Origin: Candidatus Nanohalarchaeota archaeon
GTDB taxonomy: Archaea > EX4484-52 > B79-G9
Length of the DNA: 7,378 nt
NCBI GenBank assembly: GCA_030635525.1
Contig: DAOVYR010000053.1
Span: forward strand, 1 to 7,378
Direction of reading: 5' to 3'
Below the pieces are notes generated by a model. The model was not told where the DNA came from and searched no databases. It saw only the letters and a program-made list of their open reading frames with translations. Position 1 is the stretch's first letter. Each line of letters opens with the position of its first letter. Positions 1 through 6,583 of this stretch are shown in pieces. The translations under genes and the position numbers were made by a program.

Positions 1-791
1 CCAAGAGACAGACATCCGAACCCCGGATAGAAGAACCCGGGTATAAAACTATTTTAAATCACTTGAGGTCATATATTAGAAACATTTTCAAATTACACAA
101 AGATTCGAAAAAAGAACAACTTCATGAAAAACATCCTGATGATTCTGCAAAATATCGCATAGAGCCAAACCTTGAAAAACCCATGGATCACGAAACCAAA
201 CCTCCTGATACTCTGACACAAAAAGACACATATCCTAAGGAAGAAAAAATATCAGAAAATCTTTTAGAACAATTAAAATCATCCATAGAACAAGAGCAAA
301 ACACATTATCTTCTTTGAAGACAGATGAAGACCTGGTAGACAACCCTGTATTCAAAGAGAAAATCCTCGAGCGCAATTTCAATAACTTGCAATCAGTCCT
401 CGGAGAAGAAAAAGAACTCTTAAGGACTTTGAGAACAGAAGAAGAATCTGTCCATGTCAAAAGTAAGACATATAGAGAATCACTCGTAGGATACCAGAAT
501 GAACTTGCTGGCTTAAGCAATGTAAAAAATGTCTCTCTATTGCAGGATAAGAAAAAAAGCGCACGAGACGTTCTTCTCGCATTAGATAGATTATATACGC
601 ATAATATCATTGGCAAAGATGTCTATGAATCACACAGGTTTGTAGAGCTTGAGCTAAACAGCATAGATAAAATAATTTCTAAAAAATTGAAAGAAGATGC
701 AATAAAAGAGCCCGGGCAAATACCACAAAAAAAGAAGCCCCGCAAACTCCATAAGATGCGCCCTAACAGATACAAAGCTAAAAAACCATAG
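1..791 (+). CDS. Coiled-coil protein with basic C-terminal tail, 5' partial
   Basis: I do not recognise the family. The frame has no stop back to the window edge (first full codon at 3), and the residues before the possible TTG start at 63 (reading EPRIEEPGYKTILNH) look like normal protein. The candidate TTG has no ribosome binding site, so I treat the gene as 5' truncated. Counted from that TTG, residues 12-60 are hydrophilic and probably disordered. Residues 61-150 are Glu/Lys/Leu-rich and read as a long coiled coil. Residues 168-205 form a helical hairpin (ALDRLYTHNIIGKDVYESH) that resembles the SHOCT-type pattern of a leucine helix, a Gly-Ile turn, then an acidic helix. The last 25 residues are Lys/Arg/Pro-rich, suggesting binding to nucleic acid or an acidic membrane surface. 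No signal peptide or membrane segment is visible in this part. It is cytoplasmic if nothing upstream changes that. The function is unknown. Confidence 0.75.
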   Translation, partial: KRQTSEPRIEEPGYKTILNHLRSYIRNIFKLHKDSKKEQLHEKHPDDSAKYRIEPNLEKPMDHETKPPDTLTQKDTYPKEEKISENLLEQLKSSIEQEQNTLSSLKTDEDLVDNPVFKEKILERNFNNLQSVLGEEKELLRTLRTEEESVHVKSKTYRESLVGYQNELAGLSNVKNVSLLQDKKKSARDVLLALDRLYTHNIIGKDVYESHRFVELELNSIDKIISKKLKEDAIKEPGQIPQKKKPRKLHKMRPNRYKAKKP

Positions 792-901
792 ACGCTACGC
801 AGCCATCCTGTTTCACGCAAATTCTGCCTGTGGATATTATTATAAACAGCCGGCTAACTTTCTAGGGTAATGATTTATTCGTAATGAGAATCGGTTGACT
901 A

Positions 902-982
902 TTTTGAGCATCAGCTCAAAAGCTTAACACGATAGTGTTATGATATTGGGAATCCGCATACTATTGATATGTTAGCGGATTC
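902..982. repeat. Cluster of three perfect inverted repeats
   Basis: Three stem-loops follow each other. The first is TTTTGAGC at 902-909 with GCTCAAAA at 914-921 (8 bp stem, 4-base loop ATCA). The second is TAACAC at 925-930 with GTGTTA at 935-940 (6 bp stem, loop GATA). The third is GAATCCGC at 950-957 with GCGGATTC at 975-982 (8 bp arms, 17-base spacer, arm centres 25 bp apart). The third ends two bases before the TATA box of the transglutaminase-like gene, a position suited to an operator. The cluster could instead be a folded RNA or a terminator region for the preceding gene. The rest of the 230-base spacer (792-1021) holds an 8 bp palindrome AGCCGGCT at 848-855 and a repeated GTAATGA at 867-873 and 881-887. 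I see no gene in it. Confidence 0.7.
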
Positions 983-984
983 AC

Positions 985-996
985 TATATAAATATA
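985..996 (+). promoter_or_regulatory. Archaeal TATA box for the transglutaminase-like gene
   Basis: TATATAAATATA is centred about 31 bases before the GTG at 1022. Archaeal transcription usually starts about 25 bases after the box, so the mRNA would begin within roughly ten bases of the start codon. That fits a leaderless or near-leaderless transcript and the lack of a ribosome binding site there. The right arm of an inverted repeat ends at 982, immediately upstream. Confidence 0.6.
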
Positions 997-1021
997 CCTC
1001 CACTAAATTAATTACTGTGTT

Positions 1022-1699
1022 GTGATATATGTGCTTAGGACAAATGCTTATTTGATCTTATCCTGTATCTGTATAATGGTAATCTCAATTATGTTAAGCA
1101 GCAGTACAACAATCGCAAATTCTTCTGACAATCTAATAACTACAAATTCATTTTACATCCCAATAGAAACATATCCATATCAGAAAGACAAAAGCCAATT
1201 CAATTCCTATGTTGGACAATTTCATAGAATCGACTGCATTGATTACAAAGAATTAAGAAGCTTGTTAAGTTCAACTCCCATGACAAGAGAGCTTTCCTAT
1301 AAATTAACCTCCGGTATGGATAATGACTTAGACATAGTTTACGCCCTGCACCGGTTTGTATACAATAGCATAAAATATGAGCCAACAGACGGAACTCTTG
1401 ATCCTGACCGTACATTAACAGAAAAAAGAGGGGACTGCTCAGAAAAGTCATTATTACTGGCAAGTCTGCTGGATGCAAGAGGAATAAAAGCCTATGTCGC
1501 AGACGGGTACAATCATTGGTATGTCTTCGTAAAAATAAGCGACTCATGGATGCCCCTCGACGCAACGCATGACTTTTATTTTGCATACCATAACTGGAAT
1601 AGAACCCCCCTTTCAATACATTATAACTCAGAAAAAAACTTTCAGCCATTCATGTTCAACAGGACCGCAACAATTTTCAATAAAGACTGGTGTTCATAA
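1022..1699 (+). CDS. Secreted transglutaminase-like (papain-fold) protein
   Basis: This 225-residue protein belongs to the transglutaminase-like cysteine-protease-fold superfamily. The N-terminus has a hydrophobic stretch at about residues 9-25 followed by SSSTTIANS, read as a signal peptide or membrane anchor, so the enzyme should act outside the cell. The core carries the full triad: Cys139 in RGDCSEKSLLLASLLDARG, His165 in YNHWYVFV and Asp180 in WMPLDATH. The helix DIVYALHRFVYNSIKY before the Cys is also typical. Archaeal and bacterial members are usually peptidases or amidases acting on envelope proteins rather than cross-linkers; the substrate here is unknown. The start is GTG at 1022. 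A stop at 1004-1006 limits upstream extension, the TATA box fits a near-leaderless mRNA, and GTG at 1031 is an alternative. The frame stays open after the TAA (see 1700-1864), so the protein may be truncated. Confidence 0.88.
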   Translation: MIYVLRTNAYLILSCICIMVISIMLSSSTTIANSSDNLITTNSFYIPIETYPYQKDKSQFNSYVGQFHRIDCIDYKELRSLLSSTPMTRELSYKLTSGMDNDLDIVYALHRFVYNSIKYEPTDGTLDPDRTLTEKRGDCSEKSLLLASLLDARGIKAYVADGYNHWYVFVKISDSWMPLDATHDFYFAYHNWNRTPLSIHYNSEKNFQPFMFNRTATIFNKDWCS

Positions 1700-1864
1700 A
1701 CGAACCCTGTTACCGATTTCTCTATAGCCCAAACCTCTCCGGACAATACCTCTGGAGTAATAACTATACATCAAACAACAGGTACCACATATGGTTCTAT
1801 GGTGCCATCTCACCATATCAATATAATAACTATATGGATTATATTCCTTATCTTAAACATGTAA
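1700..1864 (+). other. In-frame open extension beyond the TAA of the transglutaminase-like gene
   Basis: Directly after the TAA at 1697-1699 the same frame runs 54 codons to a TAA at 1862-1864. The peptide begins TNPVTDFSIAQTSPDNTSG, continues Thr/Gly/Ser-rich (HQTTGTTYGS), and ends in a hydrophobic stretch (NIITIWIIFLIL). This resembles the stalk plus C-terminal anchor of a surface enzyme. It could be the old C-terminus cut off by a nonsense mutation, a sequence error, or chance. A competing frame is open across 1684-1929, starting at GTG 1690, but gives an odd Tyr/Asn-rich peptide and covers the next promoter. I consider translation of either frame unproven. Confidence 0.35.
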
Positions 1865-1901
1865 TATATATTATCTATAATAATCATCTGAATTATAGTA
1901 A

Positions 1902-1912
1902 TATATTTAAAT
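1902..1912 (+). promoter_or_regulatory. TATA box for the winged-helix/MinD/surface-protein operon
   Basis: TATATTTAAAT lies about 75 bases before the ATG at 1982. Transcription would start near 1930-1935 and leave a leader of about 50 bases with a ribosome binding site. The surrounding spacer is very AT-rich, so the exact box is uncertain. Confidence 0.45.
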
Positions 1913-1971
1913 GCCGATACACAAGATAATAACTCATGTTTAGATACTCAATATTCTAAATAGGGAGAAAC

Positions 1972-1977
1972 AGGAGA
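1972..1977 (+). promoter_or_regulatory. Ribosome binding site of the winged-helix gene
   Basis: AGGAGA ends 4 bases before the ATG at 1982 and complements the archaeal 16S rRNA tail. It supports this ATG as the start rather than the in-frame ATG at 1991. Confidence 0.7.
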
Positions 1978-1981
1978 TAAT

Positions 1982-2212
1982 ATGATTGAAATGCAGGGTA
2001 TTTCCTTAGGCAAGGTAGATGAACTGATACAGGCGACATTGAAAGAATCAAAAAAACCTCTTTCTACTTACGAGATTGCCAAATGTGCAGCCCTTTCATG
2101 GTCCACTGCCAACACACACTGCTACAAACTGAAATCATTTGGAATACTCGACGGGAAATACGAAGAGGCAAGGATAGGAATCAAAAGAATAATCTGGTGG
2201 CTAAAAGAATGA
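1982..2212 (+). CDS. Small winged-helix DNA-binding protein
   Basis: This 76-residue protein has a single winged helix-turn-helix domain. Residues 11-22 form helix 1 (KVDELIQATLKE), 29-38 helix 2 (TYEIAKCAAL), 40-53 the recognition helix (WSTANTHCYKLKSF), and 55-75 the wing ending in IIWWLKE. This layout matches small MarR/ArsR-like archaeal regulators. No ligand or metal site is evident. The gene is first in an operon: its TGA shares ATGA (2209-2212) with the MinD start, so the two are probably translationally coupled. It may be an autorepressor, or a DNA-binding partner of the ATPase as in ParA-type systems. The family call rests on fold pattern and I recognise no specific name. Confidence 0.85.
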   Translation: MIEMQGISLGKVDELIQATLKESKKPLSTYEIAKCAALSWSTANTHCYKLKSFGILDGKYEEARIGIKRIIWWLKE

Positions 2213-2973
2213 CATCAAGAATCATAGGTATTGTTTCAGGAAAAGGAGGCGTAGGAAAAACAGTGACCACCATAAACCTGGGTTTGGCCCTCCATCAGCT
2301 TGGCGAGAATGTCACAATTGTTGATACGGATACAACTGTTGCCAATCTTGGCCTTCAGATGGGCATTTGTTCCTTCCCCACCACACTCCAGGATGTCCTG
2401 AAAGGCACCGACAACATAAACAAGGCAGTATACACCCACCCTCTGGGCCTGAATATAATACCCTCTTCCATATCCCTGGATTCAATAAATGCAGACTTAT
2501 GTAACTTAAAACATGTGCTAAACGACCTGGACGGGCTCGTGCTCCTCGACTCTCCGCCTGGTTTAAGCGCCGACGCACTCTCAGTTCTTGACGCATGCGA
2601 CGAAGTCATAATCGTATCCACCCCGGAACTGCAGACAATGGCAAACGCACTCAAAGTAGCAAGAGTTGCCCTGAACATGGAAAAACTGGTGCTCGGGATC
2701 ATCGTTAACAGGTACACCCACGAAAAATATGAGCTCAACCCCACAGAGATCGTGACAATGTGCGACGCACCGATATTATCCATGATACCTGAAGACATTA
2801 ACGTAAAAAGAAGCCTGTTTGAAAAAACACCCCTAATATCTTACAGCCCGTATTCAGGGCCGTCAATAGAATTTCAAAAACTCGCATGCGACCTCGCAGG
2901 CCAGCAATACAGACCACCGAAAAACATCCATATGAAAAAATTTATTGCAGGAATTAAAACCCTGATGGGATAA
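2209..2973 (+). CDS. MinD/ParA-family ATPase
   Basis: This is a 254-residue P-loop ATPase of the deviant Walker A class, which dimerises on ATP and binds membrane or DNA. Residues 10-18 are SGKGGVGKT with signature Lys12 and Lys17. VDTDTTVANLG at 38-48 is switch I. LLDSPPG at 112-118 is switch II/Walker B. The base-contacting VNR is at 166-168. The C-terminus (about 242-253, MKKFIAGIKTLM) looks like the amphipathic membrane-targeting helix of MinD. Length fits short archaeal MinD proteins. I start at ATG 2209, which overlaps the upstream stop as ATGA. Starting at 2083 would only add 42 residues that shadow the winged-helix gene. The surface-protein gene begins 2 bases after the stop. No MinE-like gene is in the window. 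Archaeal MinD homologues are implicated in positioning surface or polar structures rather than in division-site choice. The cargo here is unknown. Confidence 0.92.
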   Translation: MTSRIIGIVSGKGGVGKTVTTINLGLALHQLGENVTIVDTDTTVANLGLQMGICSFPTTLQDVLKGTDNINKAVYTHPLGLNIIPSSISLDSINADLCNLKHVLNDLDGLVLLDSPPGLSADALSVLDACDEVIIVSTPELQTMANALKVARVALNMEKLVLGIIVNRYTHEKYELNPTEIVTMCDAPILSMIPEDINVKRSLFEKTPLISYSPYSGPSIEFQKLACDLAGQQYRPPKNIHMKKFIAGIKTLMG

Positions 2974-2975
2974 AT

Positions 2976-5450
2976 ATGAAGCCACTATATTTGACATGCC
3001 TCGGATTGATATTTTTATTTAACCTTACATCCGTAGCTCAGGCAATATCATGCGATATAACTCCAAAAGAGATGTGGGTTGATAATAACATCGCATCATG
3101 GTTAACCCAGAATTACATAACCATAAACTGCACATGGTCATGCACCAGTGCCTGGGCTGATTTAAAAGACAACACTGATACAAATACTATCGCTCACATC
3201 GATTTGGATAATAATTCAGGATATTACACCCAAAATATTTTATTAGAAGAGACACTGCCTTCAGGCGACTATATGCTATACACATACTGCAACAATTCAC
3301 ACACAAACGAATCCTACAACGAGAGCACAACACTAAAAGTAAACGAGTTAACCTCTAAACTCGTCTCTACTGCGCCTCCAATGATATATCCCAACGACGT
3401 ACTGGACATCAACCTTGAATTTAAAATAAGCGAAGAGCCAATTGCCGCGGGCGCAACCTTCAAAGTCTACCTTGCAGGCATTGACATTCCATTGCAGGGA
3501 ACACCCGTATTCACAGCAAATTACTGGAATATAAAAGCAAAAGTTCCTGAATCTTTCACAGAGTACGGTATGCAGGACTTAAAGATTACTGCAACATACA
3601 AAGAGCAATCCATTTCCCTGACATCCTATGACTATACTGAAATTAAGCCTCTGCTCAACATAAATATTATCGACCCTCCGTTCTTCACACCATACAGACT
3701 GACCGACACAGAAGACCTCGAAGTCACAGTTGAGGTACTATACAAAAAAGACCTGATTGACAAGACACACATTTCAGGATTCAAGGCAAAACTAGACGAC
3801 AGGGAAGTAAAGATCGAAAAAGTGGATTATATAGATGACGATTGGATTTTATTGATAAACATACCTAAGCGCGCACCAAGAGAAACACCTTACGACCTGG
3901 ACATCTACGTAATATACAATGAACTAGATGCAAAAAGCTCAAAGTCCATTCCAATCCAGTTTGTTATTCCGTTTAAAGGCACTCTGCTAAACGCAAAAGG
4001 CAGCCCCGCATCTAATATTGACATCAAGCTGAAATCCATCAATTTCGAAGAAAAAATAAAAACAGACAACACTGGATACTATTCAGCAGTCATTCCCCCC
4101 GCTACATACACAATCGAAATATTATTCCCCCAGTTTCAGGCAAAACTCATAAATGTGGGTCTTAACTCAAACGATGATAGCCTTGAATTGATCCAGAATA
4201 TAATTCAGTACGATTACTTTGAATCAAAAGATACAGACTCAAAAAAAATAGTGGTTTTGGAAGTTGCACTGCCAATCGAAAGTGCGCACCTGAATATCCC
4301 CTATTCAGACACAGAGTTCACAGATGAAGACAAGATAATGGTATACCAGTGCAAAAAATGGGATTATAATGAAAGAATCTGCGATCACGACTGGGAAGAT
4401 ATTGAAGCGACAATAGACACAAAAAGAAACCTGATCAGTATTTATACAGAGTCCTTATCTGCATTTTCCATATTTGAGAAAAAAAGCATTAATCTGGACA
4501 TAAGTCTGGACAAAGATAGATATTACCTGGAAGAAAAACTTAATCTAAACGGGAAATTATTGGATGAACAGCTAAACGCTATAACTGATGCAACAATAAC
4601 TTACAGTCTGGGAGACATTTCCGGGAAAGTTACAACCGATTCTAATGGTGATTTTTCAGCAACATTCAACGCTCCAAAAAAAGAAGGCACTTTCGATTTG
4701 AATGTAGAAGCAAGAAAAGATCCCTATTTAATCAAAAAAACCATTGGAATGACAACATATAGAAAAAAATCACTCACAATTTCAACACCATCTTCCCCCA
4801 CAGTAGATTTGGACATCCCTTCTTATATCACATTTACCCTAAGCAATACAGGTCAGTCAGCAGTATCAGACATCACTCTTTCTGCAAGCGAAATCCCCGG
4901 GGGCTGGTATCAGTTAAGTTCTTCCAAAATAGACCGCCTTGATGTCGGCGAAAGACAGGAAATTGAGATGAAACTCCTTATACCCGAAGATCAGTGTACA
5001 GACAATCAATGTATGCAACAATACACTGTAACCTTAAATGCAAAATCAGACATTACAGCCACATCATCAAGCTTCACATTAAACATAGACGGCATAGCTC
5101 CCAAGGCACAATCCGAAACTCAGGTTGAAGAAACAAAAGCAGATGATTCTCTGGTTACAGGATTATCTACAGGGGCATGGGGAAGCAATATTCTGACAAT
5201 TATAGTGATTTTTATTGCGTTCATATCGATTATTTTATTGGCAAAAAAGCTCAATATGCTCAAAAGCGACACCCGCAATTCTTTAACTCCGCTAATCAGG
5301 AATGTTAAGACCGAAGTTTTAAAAACAGAAAATAGCGGCGAAGCACCCGCGAGGATATCAGCAACAGAACCCGCAACAATAAAGAAAGACGAAACACAAA
5401 AAAAAGACCTTGAAGACATTATAGTGAACCCATTCTCCGGAAACGAATAA
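2976..5450 (+). CDS. Large type I surface protein with multiple beta-sandwich domains and cytoplasmic tail
   Basis: This 824-residue exported membrane protein has a signal peptide at residues 1-23 (cleavage near AQA). Residues 24-122 form a Cys-containing Ig-like domain (Cys26, 52, 56, 105) with most of the sequons (Asn51, 79, 106, 111, 115). Residues 123-330 look like two more beta-sandwiches. Residues 331-400 resemble a carboxypeptidase-regulatory-like fold (FKGTLLNAKGSPASNIDIKL, TDNTGYYSAVIPPATYTI). Residues 410-502 form a domain with Cys459/Cys469 ending in SLSAFSIF. Residues 504-595 resemble a macroglobulin/Big-type domain with TTDSNGDFSATFNAP. Residues 598-705 resemble CARDB/NEW3-type domains with FTLSNTGQSAVSDITL. 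A transmembrane helix lies at about 737-757, followed by a 67-residue charged cytoplasmic tail. The start is ATG 2976, two bases after the MinD stop, which implies co-transcription. It is probably an adhesin or cell-envelope scaffold. No catalytic motif is visible, and domain names are by pattern only. Confidence 0.88.
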   Translation: MKPLYLTCLGLIFLFNLTSVAQAISCDITPKEMWVDNNIASWLTQNYITINCTWSCTSAWADLKDNTDTNTIAHIDLDNNSGYYTQNILLEETLPSGDYMLYTYCNNSHTNESYNESTTLKVNELTSKLVSTAPPMIYPNDVLDINLEFKISEEPIAAGATFKVYLAGIDIPLQGTPVFTANYWNIKAKVPESFTEYGMQDLKITATYKEQSISLTSYDYTEIKPLLNINIIDPPFFTPYRLTDTEDLEVTVEVLYKKDLIDKTHISGFKAKLDDREVKIEKVDYIDDDWILLINIPKRAPRETPYDLDIYVIYNELDAKSSKSIPIQFVIPFKGTLLNAKGSPASNIDIKLKSINFEEKIKTDNTGYYSAVIPPATYTIEILFPQFQAKLINVGLNSNDDSLELIQNIIQYDYFESKDTDSKKIVVLEVALPIESAHLNIPYSDTEFTDEDKIMVYQCKKWDYNERICDHDWEDIEATIDTKRNLISIYTESLSAFSIFEKKSINLDISLDKDRYYLEEKLNLNGKLLDEQLNAITDATITYSLGDISGKVTTDSNGDFSATFNAPKKEGTFDLNVEARKDPYLIKKTIGMTTYRKKSLTISTPSSPTVDLDIPSYITFTLSNTGQSAVSDITLSASEIPGGWYQLSSSKIDRLDVGERQEIEMKLLIPEDQCTDNQCMQQYTVTLNAKSDITATSSSFTLNIDGIAPKAQSETQVEETKADDSLVTGLSTGAWGSNILTIIVIFIAFISIILLAKKLNMLKSDTRNSLTPLIRNVKTEVLKTENSGEAPARISATEPATIKKDETQKKDLEDIIVNPFSGNE

Positions 5451-5481
5451 CAGATTTACGACTACAACAGAGCAACAACAC

Positions 5482-5492
5482 ATATATATATA
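5482..5492 (+). promoter_or_regulatory. TATA box for the first tandem glycoprotein gene
   Basis: ATATATATATA lies in the 100-base spacer after the surface-protein gene, about 64 bases before the GTG at 5551. A start near 5513 would give a leader of about 38 bases carrying the ribosome binding site. It suggests the glycoprotein gene is transcribed separately from the MinD operon. Confidence 0.5.
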
Positions 5493-5540
5493 CTCCCTCG
5501 CCATAAAAAAGACACACACAATATACACAATTATAGGGAA

Positions 5541-5545
5541 GGGAG
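5541..5545 (+). promoter_or_regulatory. Ribosome binding site deciding the GTG start
   Basis: GGGAG sits 5 bases before the GTG at 5551 and selects it as the start, giving a normal signal peptide. Confidence 0.65.
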
Positions 5546-5550
5546 ATAAG

Positions 5551-6465
5551 GTGAAGGGAGAGAGACATATTACTAAGCTTATTGCTTTAGTATATCTGTT
5601 ATTACTGGTAGTGGCTTTAGTGATGCCGTCAGTATTAGCCGATGGCACAGATGATAACCTGACCGCGACAGTGACCATAGGAAATGACCCGCCGGCAATA
5701 GGGGAAGTAACCTGTAACTCCTCCTCTTTCACACCGATAGCAGAATCAACCATACTATTAAACTGTACTGCAACCGTTTCAGATCCTAACGGCTATCAGG
5801 ATTTAGGGGGCATTCGTGCCGAATTCTACAACGACAGTCGGGGAGCTGACGCGAATTACACAATACATTACTACAATGATACCTGTTCATTCACCCAGAA
5901 CGGAACCACATCTACAAACAGCACAGTAGAATGTCTGTTCACCATATACTATCACGCAAATCCTGCAGACTGGACAATGTACTTCAATGTAACCGATAAA
6001 AACGGTGAGACCGGAAACAACACAGAGACAATAACCATACAGTCATTAACCGCATTGAATGTTACGCACACAGAAATCAATTTCGGAAGCCTTGATCTGG
6101 GCGAGACATCAGATCAGCAAAACACAACCATAAAAAACACAGGAAACGTCGAACTGGACATAAGGATTAATGAATCATTAAATGGGGGTAATATGACCTG
6201 TGACGGCATCGGCTCTGATAACATAAATACAAGCGCAGCGACTACAGGCGTAAGATACAACACAACAAACAGCTTTAATTTCGATGACACATCGTGGAAA
6301 CTCACATCAGGCAACGACCTGATAGATGTCAACTGGTCGAAATCATATGATGGAGCAAGTTCAGCACCACCAGAATATAATATGCACTGGCTAATAAAAA
6401 TACCTTCAAGCGGCATATCCGGAACCTGTACAACAACAACAAGGATATCTGCAACAGCCAGTTAA
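5551..6465 (+). CDS. Secreted Ig-like glycoprotein, tandem copy A
   Basis: This 304-residue exported protein has a basic N-terminus and a hydrophobic core at about residues 9-25, with predicted cleavage after SVLA (Ala30). Two beta-sandwich domains follow. Residues 40-165 are an Ig-like domain with four cysteines (55, 72, 112, 128) able to form two disulfides. Residues 167-304 contain INFGSLDLGETSDQ and IKNTGNVELDIRI, a pattern common in archaeal surface domains resembling ASH/DUF1573-type folds, plus Cys217 and Cys293 as a possible third pair. I count 17 N-X-S/T sequons in the mature chain, fitting heavy N-glycosylation on the cell exterior. There is no C-terminal membrane helix, so it is soluble or held by other envelope proteins. 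Its paralogue follows 118 bases downstream. It may be an S-layer or appendage subunit, but that is inference and the specific function is unknown. Confidence 0.88.
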   Translation: MKGERHITKLIALVYLLLLVVALVMPSVLADGTDDNLTATVTIGNDPPAIGEVTCNSSSFTPIAESTILLNCTATVSDPNGYQDLGGIRAEFYNDSRGADANYTIHYYNDTCSFTQNGTTSTNSTVECLFTIYYHANPADWTMYFNVTDKNGETGNNTETITIQSLTALNVTHTEINFGSLDLGETSDQQNTTIKNTGNVELDIRINESLNGGNMTCDGIGSDNINTSAATTGVRYNTTNSFNFDDTSWKLTSGNDLIDVNWSKSYDGASSAPPEYNMHWLIKIPSSGISGTCTTTTRISATAS

Positions 6466-6495
6466 AGCAACGCAATGTCCATATTAGACAAAACC

Positions 6496-6503
6496 TTTAT
6501 ATA
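6496..6503 (+). promoter_or_regulatory. Consensus TATA box for glycoprotein copy B
   Basis: TTTATATA is a perfect archaeal TATA consensus, preceded by the A-rich ACAAAACC that could serve as a TFB recognition element. A start near 6525 would leave a leader of about 55-60 bases before ATG 6584. Copy B therefore appears to have its own promoter, different in sequence from that of copy A. Confidence 0.65.
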
Positions 6504-6571
6504 CTACTTCAACACAAAGACATATGTTGACTTAAAGTGTGATTTAGTTTCGGTTAAATCTATAAGTTAAA

Positions 6572-6577
6572 GGGGGG
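6572..6577 (+). promoter_or_regulatory. Ribosome binding site of copy B
   Basis: A run of six G (in AGGGGGGATA) ends 6 bases before the ATG at 6584. It is G-only rather than GGAG or GGTG, but its place is right and it supports this start. Confidence 0.55.
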
Positions 6578-6583
6578 ATAAAC

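Noticed and set aside
63..65. TTG at 63 as the true start of the first gene, with TATAAA at 42-47 as its promoter
   Set aside because: The frame is open upstream to the window edge with protein-like composition, there is no ribosome binding site, and the box is too close to the codon for normal archaeal spacing.
902..921. First hairpin as an intrinsic terminator of the coiled-coil gene
   Set aside because: It lies over 100 bases after the stop and has no T-run following it. Archaeal termination usually depends on T-runs rather than hairpins.
902..982. Repeat cluster as a CRISPR array
   Set aside because: The three inverted repeats have different sequences and there is no repeated unit with regular spacers.
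1200..1649. 149-codon minus-strand open frame
   Set aside because: It is antisense to the transglutaminase-like domain, whose catalytic motifs on the + strand are clear.
1690..1929. 79-residue open frame starting at GTG 1690, overlapping the end of the transglutaminase-like gene
   Set aside because: The peptide is extremely Tyr/Asn-rich without domain pattern, has no ribosome binding site, and runs across the AT-rich promoter of the next operon. It is more likely a composition effect.
2083..2208. A longer MinD start that adds 42 residues
   Set aside because: The extra part is an out-of-frame reading of the winged-helix gene. The ATG at 2209 places the P-loop at residue 10, as is usual in MinD proteins, and forms an ATGA overlap.
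5358..5753. Minus-strand open frame that shares a similar peptide with one at 6544-6780
   Set aside because: The similarity arises because both are antisense to the duplicated glycoprotein coding sequence. Neither has its own start signals.
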